DNA from: Chimaeribacter californicus
GTDB lineage: Bacteria; Pseudomonadota; Gammaproteobacteria; Enterobacterales; Enterobacteriaceae
Reading direction: 5' to 3'
Length of the DNA stretch: 64,000 nucleotides
NCBI RefSeq assembly: GCF_002858675.1
Contig: NZ_PJZF01000019.1
Span: 32,461 to 96,460 of the forward strand
This document shows positions 51,314 through 60,435 of this stretch, one piece after another. Position numbers and translations under genes: made by a program. Position 1 is the first letter of the stretch. Every line of letters starts with the position of its first letter. The notes beneath the pieces are model-generated. The model was not told where the DNA came from. It saw nothing but the letters and a program-made list of their open reading frames with translations, and ran no database searches.

Positions 51314-53463
51314 GTTGTACTCTCCGGGTTTTCGGCCATCTGGCGCAGGGCCACAAAGTCAGGTTTGCCGCTGCCAAGCAGCGGCAGGGCTTTCAGCACG
51401 CGGATGTCACGCGGCACCGCCAGCTCCGGCGTGCCGCTGTCGCGTGCGGCGTTCAGCAGTTGCTCCCGCGTCAGGTCGCGGTCGGTGGTAAACAGCACCA
51501 GCGTCTCGCCCCGGGTGCTGTCCGGGCGTGAGGCGGCGGCGTGCTGCCCCTCCGGCGACACCCGCAGCGCCAGCTGTTCGACGCTCTCAAGTGACACCAT
51601 CTCCCCGGCCAGTTTGGCGAAGCGCTTCACCCGGCCGAGAATAGTGCAGAAGCCCTGCTCGTCCAGCGTGACGATGTCGCCGGTGTCATACCAGCCGGGC
51701 TCTGTTTCACCCTCGCGGTTTTCCGCCACCGGCGGCTCAAGCTGGCCGGGGTTCTCCACCCGCAAATAGCCTTTCATGATGTTCGGCCCCTTCAGTTGCA
51801 GCCGCCCGCCCTGCGCAATGCCCGTAACCGGGATCAGCCGCGCCTCCATACCGGGCAGGATGCGCCCGACGGTGCCCGCTTTCGCGGCCATCGGCACGTT
51901 AATCGCCACCACCGGCGCACATTCGGTAACGCCATACCCCTCCAGAATGCGGATGCCGAATTTCTCCTGCCAGATCTGTTTGGTGGTAGCGGAGAGTTTC
52001 TCCGCGCCCGCCACCACGTAACGCACGCGGGCGAAATCATAAGGGTGAGCGAAACGCGCATAGTTGCCGAGGAAGGTCGAGGTGCCGAACAGCACCGTAC
52101 AGTTGCGGTCATACACCAGTTCCGGCACCACGCGGTAGTGCAGCGGGCTGGGGTAGAGGAACACGCGGCTGCCGGTAATCAGCGGCGTCAGCAGCCCTGC
52201 CGTGAGGCCGAAGGCGTGGAACAGCGGCAGCGCAGACATAAAGCGGTCACGAGGGGTGAAATCCGCCACGGTGCGGATCTGCTCGACGTTCGCCAGCAGG
52301 CTGGCGTGGCTGTGCACCACCCCTTTCGGGTTGCCCTCAGACCCGGAGGTAAACAGGATCACCGCAGCATCGTCCGCCGTTTGCGGCACCATCGCCCGGC
52401 GCGGGAACAGCAGATGAGTGAGGATCCAGAGCTTGTCCTCCGTGGTGACGGTGTCCTTCAGATCTTCGAGGTAGACCCAGTTGGCCTCCGTCACTTGCTC
52501 CGGCAGCGCGGTGAGCTTGCCCTTTTCGAGGAACTGGCGCGAGGTGACGATGGTGCGGATCTCCGCCGCTTTCATCGCGCTGCGGATGCCCTTCACCCCG
52601 GCGGTGTAATTGAGCAGCGCCGGCACCCGCCCGCGCAGGGTGGCACCGAGGATCGTCGCCGCCATGATGGTGGCATTAGGCAGCAGCAGCCCGACATGCT
52701 CACGCTCCTGCGTGAAACGTTGCAGGATGCGGCTCACCCCCAGCGATTTTTTCAGCAGCCCGTGGTAGCTGTCCTCCTGGAAATTGATGTCCTCAATCAC
52801 CGGTTTGAAGCGGCCGTAACGGGTTTGCGCCGCCAGCAGCGCCTCAAACAGCGTCTGCGGGTCACGCGTTGCCATGCGCGCGTCCATCATGATCTCATGC
52901 AGGCGCGCCCCGGCCAGCACCCGCCGCTCACGGGCGCGCGGCGCGTCCGGCATCAGCACCTGGGTCGGCGGCAGCACGCGGATGGTCACTTTGGGGAACA
53001 GGCGGGTTTTGAAGTCGCCGCGCAACCGGCCAAACGGCGTGAACTCCGCGCCGTCAATGCGCACCGGCAGCACCGTAGCCCCGGAGCGGGCCGCGATAAA
53101 GGCAGCGCCGTCGTAAATCTTCATCAATGAGCCGGTCACGGTGATCCTCCCCTCGGGGAAGATCACGATCGGCCGCCCGGCCTGCACCTCACGCACCAGC
53201 CGCTTGATCGCCATCGGGTTGGTCGGGTCGAGCGGGACGAACTCCACGTAGGGTTTGATCAGCCGCATATACCAGCGGTCGGTGATGCGGCTGTAGACGG
53301 CGAACACCGGCTTCACCGGCAGGAACAGCGCCAGCAGCGCGCCATCCAGGAATGAGACATGGTTCGGCGCGATCAGTAACTTGTCATGCCGGAACTGCGC
53401 CGGGTCAGCCTCGACCGAGACGCGAAACAGGATTCTGAATAATCCCCTGAGCAATGCATACAC
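51310..53463 (-). CDS. aas: 2-acylglycerophosphoethanolamine acyltransferase / acyl-ACP synthetase
   Basis: Aas is a two-domain membrane enzyme that loads fatty acids on a bound ACP and re-acylates lysophospholipid. It has 717 residues (E. coli 719). The N-terminal PlsC-like acyltransferase has NHVSFLD (His35, Asp40) and the second motif [10 protein letters not shown]. The AMP-forming ligase domain (about 220-710) carries [18 protein letters not shown] and [13 protein letters not shown]. It lies downstream of the omr sRNA and upstream of lplT. Confidence 0.97.
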   Translation of the reverse strand: MYALLRGLFRILFRVSVEADPAQFRHDKLLIAPNHVSFLDGALLALFLPVKPVFAVYSRITDRWYMRLIKPYVEFVPLDPTNPMAIKRLVREVQAGRPIVIFPEGRITVTGSLMKIYDGAAFIAARSGATVLPVRIDGAEFTPFGRLRGDFKTRLFPKVTIRVLPPTQVLMPDAPRARERRVLAGARLHEIMMDARMATRDPQTLFEALLAAQTRYGRFKPVIEDINFQEDSYHGLLKKSLGVSRILQRFTQEREHVGLLLPNATIMAATILGATLRGRVPALLNYTAGVKGIRSAMKAAEIRTIVTSRQFLEKGKLTALPEQVTEANWVYLEDLKDTVTTEDKLWILTHLLFPRRAMVPQTADDAAVILFTSGSEGNPKGVVHSHASLLANVEQIRTVADFTPRDRFMSALPLFHAFGLTAGLLTPLITGSRVFLYPSPLHYRVVPELVYDRNCTVLFGTSTFLGNYARFAHPYDFARVRYVVAGAEKLSATTKQIWQEKFGIRILEGYGVTECAPVVAINVPMAAKAGTVGRILPGMEARLIPVTGIAQGGRLQLKGPNIMKGYLRVENPGQLEPPVAENREGETEPGWYDTGDIVTLDEQGFCTILGRVKRFAKLAGEMVSLESVEQLALRVSPEGQHAAASRPDSTRGETLVLFTTDRDLTREQLLNAARDSGTPELAVPRDIRVLKALPLLGSGKPDFVALRQMAENPESTT

Positions 53464-53605
53464 AGCCCATCTCCTTATGAGGGAACCGGGGCAGCAAAAC
53501 GCCGCCCTAACAGCGCACAGGATAGCCTACCCACAGGCCACTGACGACCAGGCAACGGTAAAGTTCGTTTAAGTAAGGGTACGGAAGGGGACAGGGATCG
53601 CAGGC

Positions 53606-53699
53606 AAAAAAAAACCTACGCATCCGCGTAGGTTGGTGCAATTGAATAGGCTCTCAACATACAGAGTATGTTGATTTCTCACCAATCAATACCTCTGGG
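53606..53699 (-). ncRNA. OmrA/OmrB-type small RNA
   Basis: The minus strand begins CCCAGAGGTATTGATTGGTGAG, the conserved 5' seed of OmrA/OmrB (given as 53699 down to 53678), which represses outer-membrane proteins and csgD under OmpR control. A variable central hairpin (ATCAACATAC/GTATGTTGA) follows, then TTGCACCAACC and the terminator AACCTACGC/GCGTAGGTT with T8. The position next to aas and upstream of galR is the same as in E. coli. Only one copy is present; E. coli has two in tandem. Length is about 94 nt. Confidence 0.93.
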
Positions 53700-53706
53700 A
53701 CGTCCT

Positions 53707-53712
53707 ACTCTA
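53707..53712 (-). promoter_or_regulatory. -10 element of the omr sRNA promoter
   Basis: TAGAGT on the minus strand ends 7 nt before the predicted first base. The -35 position (TGGTTT, 53735-53730) is poor, as expected for a promoter that needs an activator such as OmpR. The rest of the gap up to 53831 shows no second omr copy. Confidence 0.6.
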
Positions 53713-53831
53713 GAGATCGCCCCCTTAAGAAACCACCGTTGAATCGAAAGAGTTCTGCTCTAAATGCAACCAACTGTAAAATCCCTTCCTTTCATGTAAT
53801 CAACGGATTAAAAGTGCATAACTCGCCGGTT

Positions 53832-56123
53832 TTATGGTTTTTTTTCCACGGCGTGCGGCACGTTTTCTACGGTACTGACCTCGACCAGGCAGCTCATTGC
53901 ATTCGGCCCCTGAGTTAATGAAGAAGTACCAATATCCAGCGTCAATACATTCGGGTTACCCGCCTGTTCCACCCCGTCACGCTGCGCGCCAAAACCGGGA
54001 TCAAACCACGCGCCGGTGGCCATCACCACCACGCCGGGGGCCAGGCCCTCATTCAGCCGCAGCCCGGCGAGGCAGGCCCCGCGGGCGTTATGCACCCGCA
54101 CCACCGCCCCCTCACGCAAGCCCCGGGCGGCCGCGTCATCCGGGCGCATCTGGAGCGTCTCTTTCCCGGCGGTTTTATTGCCCTGCGCCAACGGGGCCTG
54201 ATCAAGCTGGCTATGCAGGCGGTCGCTGGGCTGCACGGTGATCAGGTGCAGCGGCCAGCGTGCGGCGGCCTCGTCCCCCAGCCACTCCACCGGCGGCTGC
54301 CACTGCGGGTGCGGTGCCATGTCCGCGTGGCCGAACCCGGCCAGCGTCTCGCTGTACAGCTCAATCTTGCCGCTCGGCGTGCGCAGCGGGTGGCGCTGCG
54401 GGTCTTGCCGGAAGTGCTCAAAGAAGATGAACGGTGCGTCCGGCGTCGGCAGCTCAACGTGCCCCCGCTGCCAGAAGGTGTCGAAGTCCGGCCAGGCGAC
54501 GCCGGTGCCCGCCTGCGCCTCGCCGCACTGTGCATAGAGATGGCGCAGCCACGCCTGCTCATCACGCCCTTCGGTGAAGGCATCGCGGTAGCCGAGCCGC
54601 TCGGCCAGCTCGCTGAAAATATCAAAATCATTGCGTGCCTGATGCAGCGGCGCAATCGCCTGATGCATGGCAAACACGTAGCGATCCCGCGAGGAGCCGC
54701 CGATGTCGTTGCGCTCCAGTGTCGAGGTCACCGGCAGCACGATGTCGGCCAGCTTCGCCGCCGGCGTCCACCAGATGTCCTGCACGATGATCGTCTCCGG
54801 CTTCTCCCAGCCCGCCAGCAGCCGGTTGAGCTGCTGGTGATGGTGGAACGGGTTGCCGCCCGCCCAGTGCACCAGTTTGATGTCCGGGTAATGGTGGGTT
54901 TCCCCCTGAAAGCTGTAAGGCGCGCCGGGGTTGAGCAGCATGTCCGCAATGCGCGCCACCGGGATCGCCAGCCCGGCCGGATTCGGCACCGCCGGCATTG
55001 ACGGCCCCGGCGTGTCGTGGCGCGGGTTCCCGACGCTGTTCATCGAACCGTGACCAAAGGAGAAACCGCCGCCCGGCAACCCGATCTGCCCGAGCATTGC
55101 GCTCAGCGCAATCATCATCCAATAAGGTTGCTCGCCGCGATGGGCGCGCTGGACGGCGTAAGCACAGGTGATAAAACTGCGCACGCCGATCAGCTGTTGC
55201 GCCAGCTGGCGGATGCGCGCCGCCGGAATGCCGGTGATGGCCGCCGCCCACGCCGGGGTTTTTGCCACGCCGTCGCTGCTGCCGTTCAGGTAGGCGCGCA
55301 GTGGCGGCCAGCCGGTGCAGTGCGTCGCCATAAACGCTTCATCCACCGCGCCCAGCCGGTCGATTTCATGCCCCAGCGCCAGCATCAGCGCCACGTCGGT
55401 GTTGGGGCGGATCGGGATCCACTCCGCATTCAGGAACGCCGGGCAGTCGTCGCGGGTCGGGCTGATGTTGATCACCGGCGTACCCTGCGCAGCCAGCCGC
55501 GTCAGCCAGGGCTTCAGCGTGTGTTCACCCGCGCCGCCGGAGGCCACCTGCGCATTTTTCAGCGCCAGCCCGCCAAACGCCACCAGCACTTGCGCGTGGT
55601 CTGCCACGCTCTGCCAGTCAGTGACGCGCCCGGTCAGCGGGCTGAAGGTGCCGATCACATGCGGCAGGAAGAATTGCGCCGCACCCCAGCTGTAGTTACC
55701 GACCTGATCAACCCCGCCGCCGCCGCTGAAATAGAAGCGGCGCACCAACGAGCGCGCATGGTGCAGGCGGCCGGCTGATGACCAGCCGTAAGAGCCGGTA
55801 AACAGCCCGCCGGGGCCGTGGCGGTCACGCACCCGCTGGTTCTCTGCTGCCACCAGCGCCAGCGCTTCATCCCAGGTGACCTCGACAAACTCTTCACGGC
55901 CGCGCAGGCTGCGGTCACTGTTTTCACGGCGTTGCAGCCAGGAGCGGCGCACAGCCGGTTTGCGGATGCGGGTCTCAGAGTAGAGAGCCGGGGCGATGGC
56001 GGCGAGCATCGGTGACGGGTCATGGTCGGCGGCGAAGGGTTCGCAACCGGTCAGCACACCATCCTCGACGACGGCGGTGTAGGCGCCCCAGTGCGCCAGG
56101 TGCGGGAAGCGTTGTATCGGCAT
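53832..56123 (-). CDS. BisC/TorZ-like molybdopterin S-/N-oxide reductase
   Basis: A 763-residue molybdenum bis-MGD enzyme of the DMSO reductase family, closest by eye to E. coli BisC (777), which reduces biotin and methionine sulfoxides. There is no Tat signal and no N-terminal Cys motif for an iron-sulfur cluster, so it should be cytoplasmic. The likely Mo ligand is Ser116 in GSYGWSSAGRLHHA. Other family blocks are GNYSWGAAQFFLPHVIG, MLGQIGLPGGGFSFGHGS, LVHWAGGNPFHHHQQLNR and LPVTSTLERNDIGG. It is divergent from a class V aminotransferase (142 bp between starts). E. coli has no such gene here. The substrate is not known. Confidence 0.85.
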   Translation of the reverse strand: MPIQRFPHLAHWGAYTAVVEDGVLTGCEPFAADHDPSPMLAAIAPALYSETRIRKPAVRRSWLQRRENSDRSLRGREEFVEVTWDEALALVAAENQRVRDRHGPGGLFTGSYGWSSAGRLHHARSLVRRFYFSGGGGVDQVGNYSWGAAQFFLPHVIGTFSPLTGRVTDWQSVADHAQVLVAFGGLALKNAQVASGGAGEHTLKPWLTRLAAQGTPVINISPTRDDCPAFLNAEWIPIRPNTDVALMLALGHEIDRLGAVDEAFMATHCTGWPPLRAYLNGSSDGVAKTPAWAAAITGIPAARIRQLAQQLIGVRSFITCAYAVQRAHRGEQPYWMMIALSAMLGQIGLPGGGFSFGHGSMNSVGNPRHDTPGPSMPAVPNPAGLAIPVARIADMLLNPGAPYSFQGETHHYPDIKLVHWAGGNPFHHHQQLNRLLAGWEKPETIIVQDIWWTPAAKLADIVLPVTSTLERNDIGGSSRDRYVFAMHQAIAPLHQARNDFDIFSELAERLGYRDAFTEGRDEQAWLRHLYAQCGEAQAGTGVAWPDFDTFWQRGHVELPTPDAPFIFFEHFRQDPQRHPLRTPSGKIELYSETLAGFGHADMAPHPQWQPPVEWLGDEAAARWPLHLITVQPSDRLHSQLDQAPLAQGNKTAGKETLQMRPDDAAARGLREGAVVRVHNARGACLAGLRLNEGLAPGVVVMATGAWFDPGFGAQRDGVEQAGNPNVLTLDIGTSSLTQGPNAMSCLVEVSTVENVPHAVEKKP

Positions 56124-56265
56124 GGTTCTCTTTCACAGGCTATCAGGCAGGCCGCCAACCTATCACCAACCGCCCATCTTGCCAAATCTGCCCCGCGCCC
56201 TGCCTGGGCTTCTACACTTTACTGATGATGAATTATTCACCACCCGCTGAGGGGAAGGAGCCGTA

Positions 56266-57408
56266 ATGGCCGATCCGTGCTGGTACCCGTTGCTCAGCCT
56301 GCCGCCCTACCCGGCTGCACGTTTTGCGCCGCTGGCTGACCGGCTGGCGCAGTTGCTGATGACGAAAAATGACGTGTTGCTGATCCAGGGCGAGGCGATG
56401 CTGGCGCTGGAGTCGGTGGCCATGAGTTTGTCGCGCCCCGGCATGCATATTCTGAATGTGGTCACCGGCCCCTATGGGCTCTATTTCAGCCAGTGGTTAC
56501 GGCGTGGCGGCGCAGAAGTGCACGATGCCAAAGCGCCGTCCGGTTACCCGATCACGCTTTCGGCGTTTGATCAGGCATTGGACGCGATGCCGGCGCTGGA
56601 CGCGGTAGTGCTGGCGCATGGCGAGGCGGCCAGCGGCATTGTGAATCCGCTGAGTGAGATTGCCGCGCGCGTCCATCGTCGCCATGCGCTGCTGGTGGTG
56701 GATGCGGTGGCCTCAGTCGGCGGCCATACGCTGGATGTGGACGGGCTGGGCATTGATGTCGCGGTGATCGGCCCGCAAAAGGCGCTGGGCGGCCCGGCGG
56801 GCCTTGCCGCGCTGAGCGTCAGCGCACGCGCCTGGCCGCGGCTGCTGACGCCCGCGGGCTATGCGCAATCCTGCCTGTCATTGACTGAACTGAAACACCA
56901 GTGGCTGGATCGCGGCCGCGGCGCGCTGCCGGGCACGCCCTCCGCCGGTGATTTCTGGGCGCTGGAATCTGCGCTGGACCGGGTGGAAAACGAGGGGCAG
57001 ATCGCCCTGATTAACCGCCACCTCAAGGCAGCGCAGGCGACCCGCGCCGGGCTGCGGGCGCTGGGGGTGGTGCCGTGGATCTCAGACGACGCCTGCGCCT
57101 CATCGCTGGTGACCGCCGCCCCGGTGCCGGAGAAGGTGCAGGCAGAAGCCTTGCTGGCGGATGCGTTGTCGCTGGGGGCGGCCATTTCGCCCGGCGTGGG
57201 GGTGATCGCCCATCAGCTGGTGCGCCTTAACCACAGCGGTGTTCATGCCGCCTTTTCCACGGTGTTAACCAATGTCGTGGCCTACGGCGCAGCGCTGGCG
57301 CGTAACAGCTACCCGGCCGACATCGCGGCCGCGGCGGCGGTCATCACCCATCACTATCTGCCGCTGCCCGGCCCGGTGGGCGGGGAGCACGCGGAGCCCA
57401 CGTTGTAA
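56266..57408 (+). CDS. class V PLP-dependent aminotransferase-like protein
   Basis: A 380-residue fold-type I PLP enzyme, related to serine-pyruvate, alanine-glyoxylate and aminoethylphosphonate aminotransferases. The PLP lysine is Lys172 in VIGPQKALGGPAG. The Asp that holds the pyridine nitrogen is Asp146 in LLVVDAVASVGGH. A strong ribosome site (GGGGAAGGAG) precedes the ATG. It is divergent from the BisC-like gene and may share control with it. The substrate cannot be told from sequence alone. After it, 57409-57637 holds an imperfect hairpin near 57460 and the galR control region. Confidence 0.8.
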   Translation: MADPCWYPLLSLPPYPAARFAPLADRLAQLLMTKNDVLLIQGEAMLALESVAMSLSRPGMHILNVVTGPYGLYFSQWLRRGGAEVHDAKAPSGYPITLSAFDQALDAMPALDAVVLAHGEAASGIVNPLSEIAARVHRRHALLVVDAVASVGGHTLDVDGLGIDVAVIGPQKALGGPAGLAALSVSARAWPRLLTPAGYAQSCLSLTELKHQWLDRGRGALPGTPSAGDFWALESALDRVENEGQIALINRHLKAAQATRAGLRALGVVPWISDDACASSLVTAAPVPEKVQAEALLADALSLGAAISPGVGVIAHQLVRLNHSGVHAAFSTVLTNVVAYGAALARNSYPADIAAAAAVITHHYLPLPGPVGGEHAEPTL

Positions 57409-57545
57409 CCGCTGCCATTACGTCCGGTGATTATCTTTCGAGTGAAAGCCCCCTGGTTACCGAAAAAATGGCGGTTTCTCGGTGTTGCAGCCCCAGGATG
57501 GGATCTGGCTCCCTTGCAGCATGCGCACTTTTCCGCAAAACTGAG

Positions 57546-57561
57546 GTGTAAGCGATTACCC
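57546..57561 (+). promoter_or_regulatory. GalR/GalS operator upstream of galR
   Basis: GTGTAAGCGATTACCC matches 11 of the 12 fixed positions of the Gal operator consensus GTGNAANCGNTTNCAC. It lies 77 bp before the galR start codon, suggesting autoregulation, or control by GalS if that gene is present. Confidence 0.75.
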
Positions 57562-57637
57562 CGCTGCCTGAGGATGACACCAGGCGTTATCATCAGATTG
57601 CCGCAGACGGCACCTCACTTTGTATGATGGAATCACT

Positions 57638-58684
57638 ATGGCCACGATTAAGGATGTTGCCAGGCTGGCGGGCGTTTCCGTTGCCACGGTATCACGCGTT
57701 ATCAACCACTCCCCGAAAGCCAGCGAGAACTCACGCCTCAGCGTATTGAGCGCCATGGAGCAGCTGCAATACCACCCGAATGCCAATGCCCGCGCGCTGG
57801 CCCAGCAATCCAGCGAGACGCTGGGGCTGGTGGTGGGCGATGTCTCCGACCCGTTTTTCGGCGCGATGGTGAAAGCGGTGGAACAGGTCGCCTATAACAC
57901 CGGGAATTTTCTGCTGATCGGCAACGGCTACCACAATGCGGAGAAGGAGCGGCAGGCGATTGAGCAGCTGATCCGCCACCGTTGCGGCGCGCTGGTGGTG
58001 CATGCCAAAAAGCTGCCGGATGAGGAGCTGGCCGGGCTGATGGCACAGATCCCCGGCATGGTGCTGATTAACCGTATTCTGCCGGGTTTTGAGGCGCGTT
58101 GCGTGGCACTGGATGACCATTACGGCGCCTGGCTGGCGACCCGCCACCTGATTCAGGCCGGGCATCAGCGCATCGCGGTGATCTGCTCGAACCACCAGAT
58201 CTCCGACGCCCACGACCGTTTACAGGGCTATCTGGACGCGCTGAAGGAGCACAACATCCCGGTAGATGACCGGCTGATCGCCTATGGTGAGCCGGACGAG
58301 ATTGGCGGCGAGCGGGCGATGATCGACCTGCTCGGCCACGGCAAAACCTTTACCGCCGTGACCTGCTACAACGACCCGATGGCCGCCGGGGCGCTGTCGG
58401 TGCTGAGTGATAACAGTATCGAGGTGCCGCAGCAGATGTCATTGATCGGGTTTGATGATGTGCTGATTTCTCGTTACCTGCGCCCGCGCCTGACCACGGT
58501 GCGCTACCCGGTGGTGACGATGGCCAATCAGGCCGCCGAACTGGCGCTGGCGCTGGCCAACAACCAGCCGTTGCCGGAGACCACCCACATGTTCAGCCCG
58601 ACGCTGGTGCGCCGCCATTCGGTGATGGCCCCGCCGGCCACTGCCCCGCAGCCGGTTCAGGCACAGGCCGGGGAGGACCGCTGA
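57638..58684 (+). CDS. galR: galactose operon repressor GalR
   Basis: GalR is a LacI-family repressor of galactose transport and use; D-galactose releases it from DNA. From the ATG at 57638 it has 348 residues (E. coli 343). The N-terminal helix-turn-helix and hinge (MATIKDVARLAGVSVATVSR, ALAQQSSETLGLVVGD) and the sugar-binding domain (SDPFFGAMVKAVEQVAY, VLINRILPGFEARC, SLIGFDDVLISRYLRPRL) closely follow E. coli GalR. The C-terminus is a few residues longer and Ala/Pro/Gln-rich. It lies downstream of an operator and convergent with roxA. Confidence 0.95.
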   Translation: MATIKDVARLAGVSVATVSRVINHSPKASENSRLSVLSAMEQLQYHPNANARALAQQSSETLGLVVGDVSDPFFGAMVKAVEQVAYNTGNFLLIGNGYHNAEKERQAIEQLIRHRCGALVVHAKKLPDEELAGLMAQIPGMVLINRILPGFEARCVALDDHYGAWLATRHLIQAGHQRIAVICSNHQISDAHDRLQGYLDALKEHNIPVDDRLIAYGEPDEIGGERAMIDLLGHGKTFTAVTCYNDPMAAGALSVLSDNSIEVPQQMSLIGFDDVLISRYLRPRLTTVRYPVVTMANQAAELALALANNQPLPETTHMFSPTLVRRHSVMAPPATAPQPVQAQAGEDR

Positions 58685-58735
58685 GGGTTTCCCCGGCAGG
58701 CTCCTGACCCGGCAGGCTTTTTACCCGGTAAGTTT

Positions 58736-59857
58736 TTACCCGGTAAAGTACCAGTAGCCGCGGTTAATCAGCCCGGTCAGTACCGCGAGGAAAGCCGGGT
58801 TCCGGCACGCGTCGCCCAGTTCATCCCGGCCCAGCGTGGTGTAACGGCAGAGCGCATCGGCCGCCGCCGGATCCGGGGTGTCCATCCGTTCGCTGTTGAC
58901 GAAGCAGCGATCGCCCACGCGAATGACGCGCAAGCCGCTCAGGCGGATCAGGGTTTCGCCCGCCTCAAGCGCGGCGGCGACTTCGTCAATGTCATACGGC
59001 GGTTCCGCCGGGGCGATGTCCAGCTCATGGCGTGGCGTGGTGACAAACTGCCCGAGCCACTGGGTAAAGTCGTCCGGTTGGTTGATCATCGCGATCATCA
59101 TCTCGCGCAGGCGCTCCACTTCATGCGTTTCCATGCAGCCCGGATGATCCCGGCGGGTTAACGCCGGGTCGCAATAATGTTCGCTGCCCAGATCGTTTTC
59201 CAGCGCGTAGTCGGCGAAGCTGCTTATCAAATCGCGGCCATTTGGCCCACGGAAGCCCACGGAGTAGTTGAGCGCGGTCTCCAGCGTCTGGCCGTCATGG
59301 GGGAAGCCGGGCGGGATGTAGAGGATGTCGCCGGGTGCGAGTTCTTCATCGATGATAGGGGTGAACGGGTCCACATGCAGCAGGGCGGGATGCGGGCAGA
59401 ACTGGCGCATCGGCAGGTTTTCGCCGACCCGCCAGCGGCGGCGGCCCATGCCCTGGATGATGAAGACATCGTACTGGTCGATATGCGGCCCGACCCCGCC
59501 GCCCGGCACGGAGAAGGAGATCATCAAATCATCCAGCCGCCAGTCCGGCAGCACGCGGAACGGGGCCACCAGCGCCGCTGACGGGAGATGCCAATGGTTC
59601 ACCGCCTGCGCCAGCAGCGACCAGCCGGTTTCCCCGAGGTGGTCAAACGCCTCAAACGGCCCATGCTCCGCGTGCCACTGCCCCTGTTTATAACTCACCA
59701 GCCGGCTATCAACTTCCGGCTCCATCGACAGCCCGGCCAGCTCATCCGGCGTAATCGGGTCTACAAACTCTTTAAATGCCTGCTTCAACACCACCGGCCG
59801 TTTTTGCCAGTAATTTTCTAAAAAATGGTCCCAGTCCAGCTCAAGTTGATAACCCAT
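58736..59857 (-). CDS. roxA: ribosomal oxygenase RoxA (50S protein uL16 arginine hydroxylase)
   Basis: RoxA (YcfD) is a JmjC-fold Fe(II)/2-oxoglutarate oxygenase that hydroxylates Arg81 of ribosomal protein uL16. The ATG at 59857 has AGGGGG 7 nt upstream and gives 373 residues, exactly as in E. coli; a GTG one codon upstream is less likely. The iron ligands are in VGPHIDQYDVF (HxD) and the distal His in GFPHDGQTLE. A dimerisation helix region and C-terminal winged helix follow. In E. coli this gene is elsewhere (near phoQ). Confidence 0.95.
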   Translation of the reverse strand: MGYQLELDWDHFLENYWQKRPVVLKQAFKEFVDPITPDELAGLSMEPEVDSRLVSYKQGQWHAEHGPFEAFDHLGETGWSLLAQAVNHWHLPSAALVAPFRVLPDWRLDDLMISFSVPGGGVGPHIDQYDVFIIQGMGRRRWRVGENLPMRQFCPHPALLHVDPFTPIIDEELAPGDILYIPPGFPHDGQTLETALNYSVGFRGPNGRDLISSFADYALENDLGSEHYCDPALTRRDHPGCMETHEVERLREMMIAMINQPDDFTQWLGQFVTTPRHELDIAPAEPPYDIDEVAAALEAGETLIRLSGLRVIRVGDRCFVNSERMDTPDPAAADALCRYTTLGRDELGDACRNPAFLAVLTGLINRGYWYFTG

Positions 59858-59966
59858 CACGACGCCCCCTATAAAAAATGAGCCTGATTATAGGGAGCCT
59901 CGCCCACCCGCCACCTTGTTATGGGTCAACTCTTTATGGCGTGAAATTCTGGTATTTTTCTACCCA

Positions 59967-60053
59967 TTCCTCACATACTTTTTGGTTTGCAGAAATGGTG
60001 GAGCGTAAAAATCATTGCCGAATGGAGCCGCAGTGCCGGGCGAGCGGGCAGGA
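59967..60053 (+). repeat. intergenic direct repeat, copy A
   Basis: The gene-free stretch 59858-60435 contains two imperfect copies of an approximately 86-bp unit 110 bp apart. Shared blocks are TCACATAC/TTACATAC, TTTGCAG, the AAAAT-ATTGCCGA stretch and GCCGGG-GAGCGG. No open frame or RNA family was recognised. Identity is by eye. Confidence 0.55.
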
Positions 60054-60076
60054 CACAAAAAAACCGCCCCTATTCT

Positions 60077-60163
60077 TTCCTTACATACCTGATGATTTGC
60101 AGTCCGGTGGGGGCATTAAAATTATTGCCGACGAGGGCGTAGGGCCGGGTGAGCGGACATGGA
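60077..60163 (+). repeat. intergenic direct repeat, copy B
   Basis: Second copy of the unit at 59967-60053, nearly collinear with it (offset 110, one small indel). It runs into a GC-rich part with a GGACAT/ATGTCC palindrome (60154-60167) and several further hairpins up to about 60325. The whole stretch resembles dispersed intergenic repeats of enteric genomes; the family is not identified. Confidence 0.5.
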
Positions 60164-60353
60164 TGTCCGCGAAAGTCGCAGCCACGCCGGGAGCGTGTCT
60201 GCGGCGGCCCGAACAGCCCGGAGGCCGAAGGAGGGTACCCGCTGCGCGGGCAATAATTCTGCCGGGGCACCGAACGTGCGCGGGTGCAGGGCGAGCGCAC
60301 TGGCGCGCCCTGCTCGGTTGAGGCAATGAGGGCCGGGTAGACAATTACACATG

Positions 60354-60420
60354 AACAACCGAAACATGCCACCTCACCAACAACCGAAACCTTCCACCTC
60401 ACCAACAACCGAAACCTTCC
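60354..60420 (+). repeat. 25-bp tandem repeat, about 2.7 units
   Basis: Three head-to-tail units start at 60354, 60379 and 60404. Each begins AACAACCGAAAC, and the first two end CCACCTCACC; units 1 and 2 differ at two bases and the third is cut short at 60420. It lies 15 bp past the stop of the leftward GNAT gene, so it is in that operon's 3' untranslated region. Confidence 0.85.
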
Positions 60421-60435
60421 CCCCAATGCCGATAG

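Noticed and set aside
51796..53130. Long plus-strand frame of 444 codons.
   Set aside because: It lies wholly antisense to aas, which is full length with all motifs; the frame is an effect of high GC.
60081..60426. Several overlapping minus-strand frames of 80-118 codons.
   Set aside because: They have low-complexity Arg/Pro-rich products, no ribosome sites and lie in a repeat-rich non-coding stretch.
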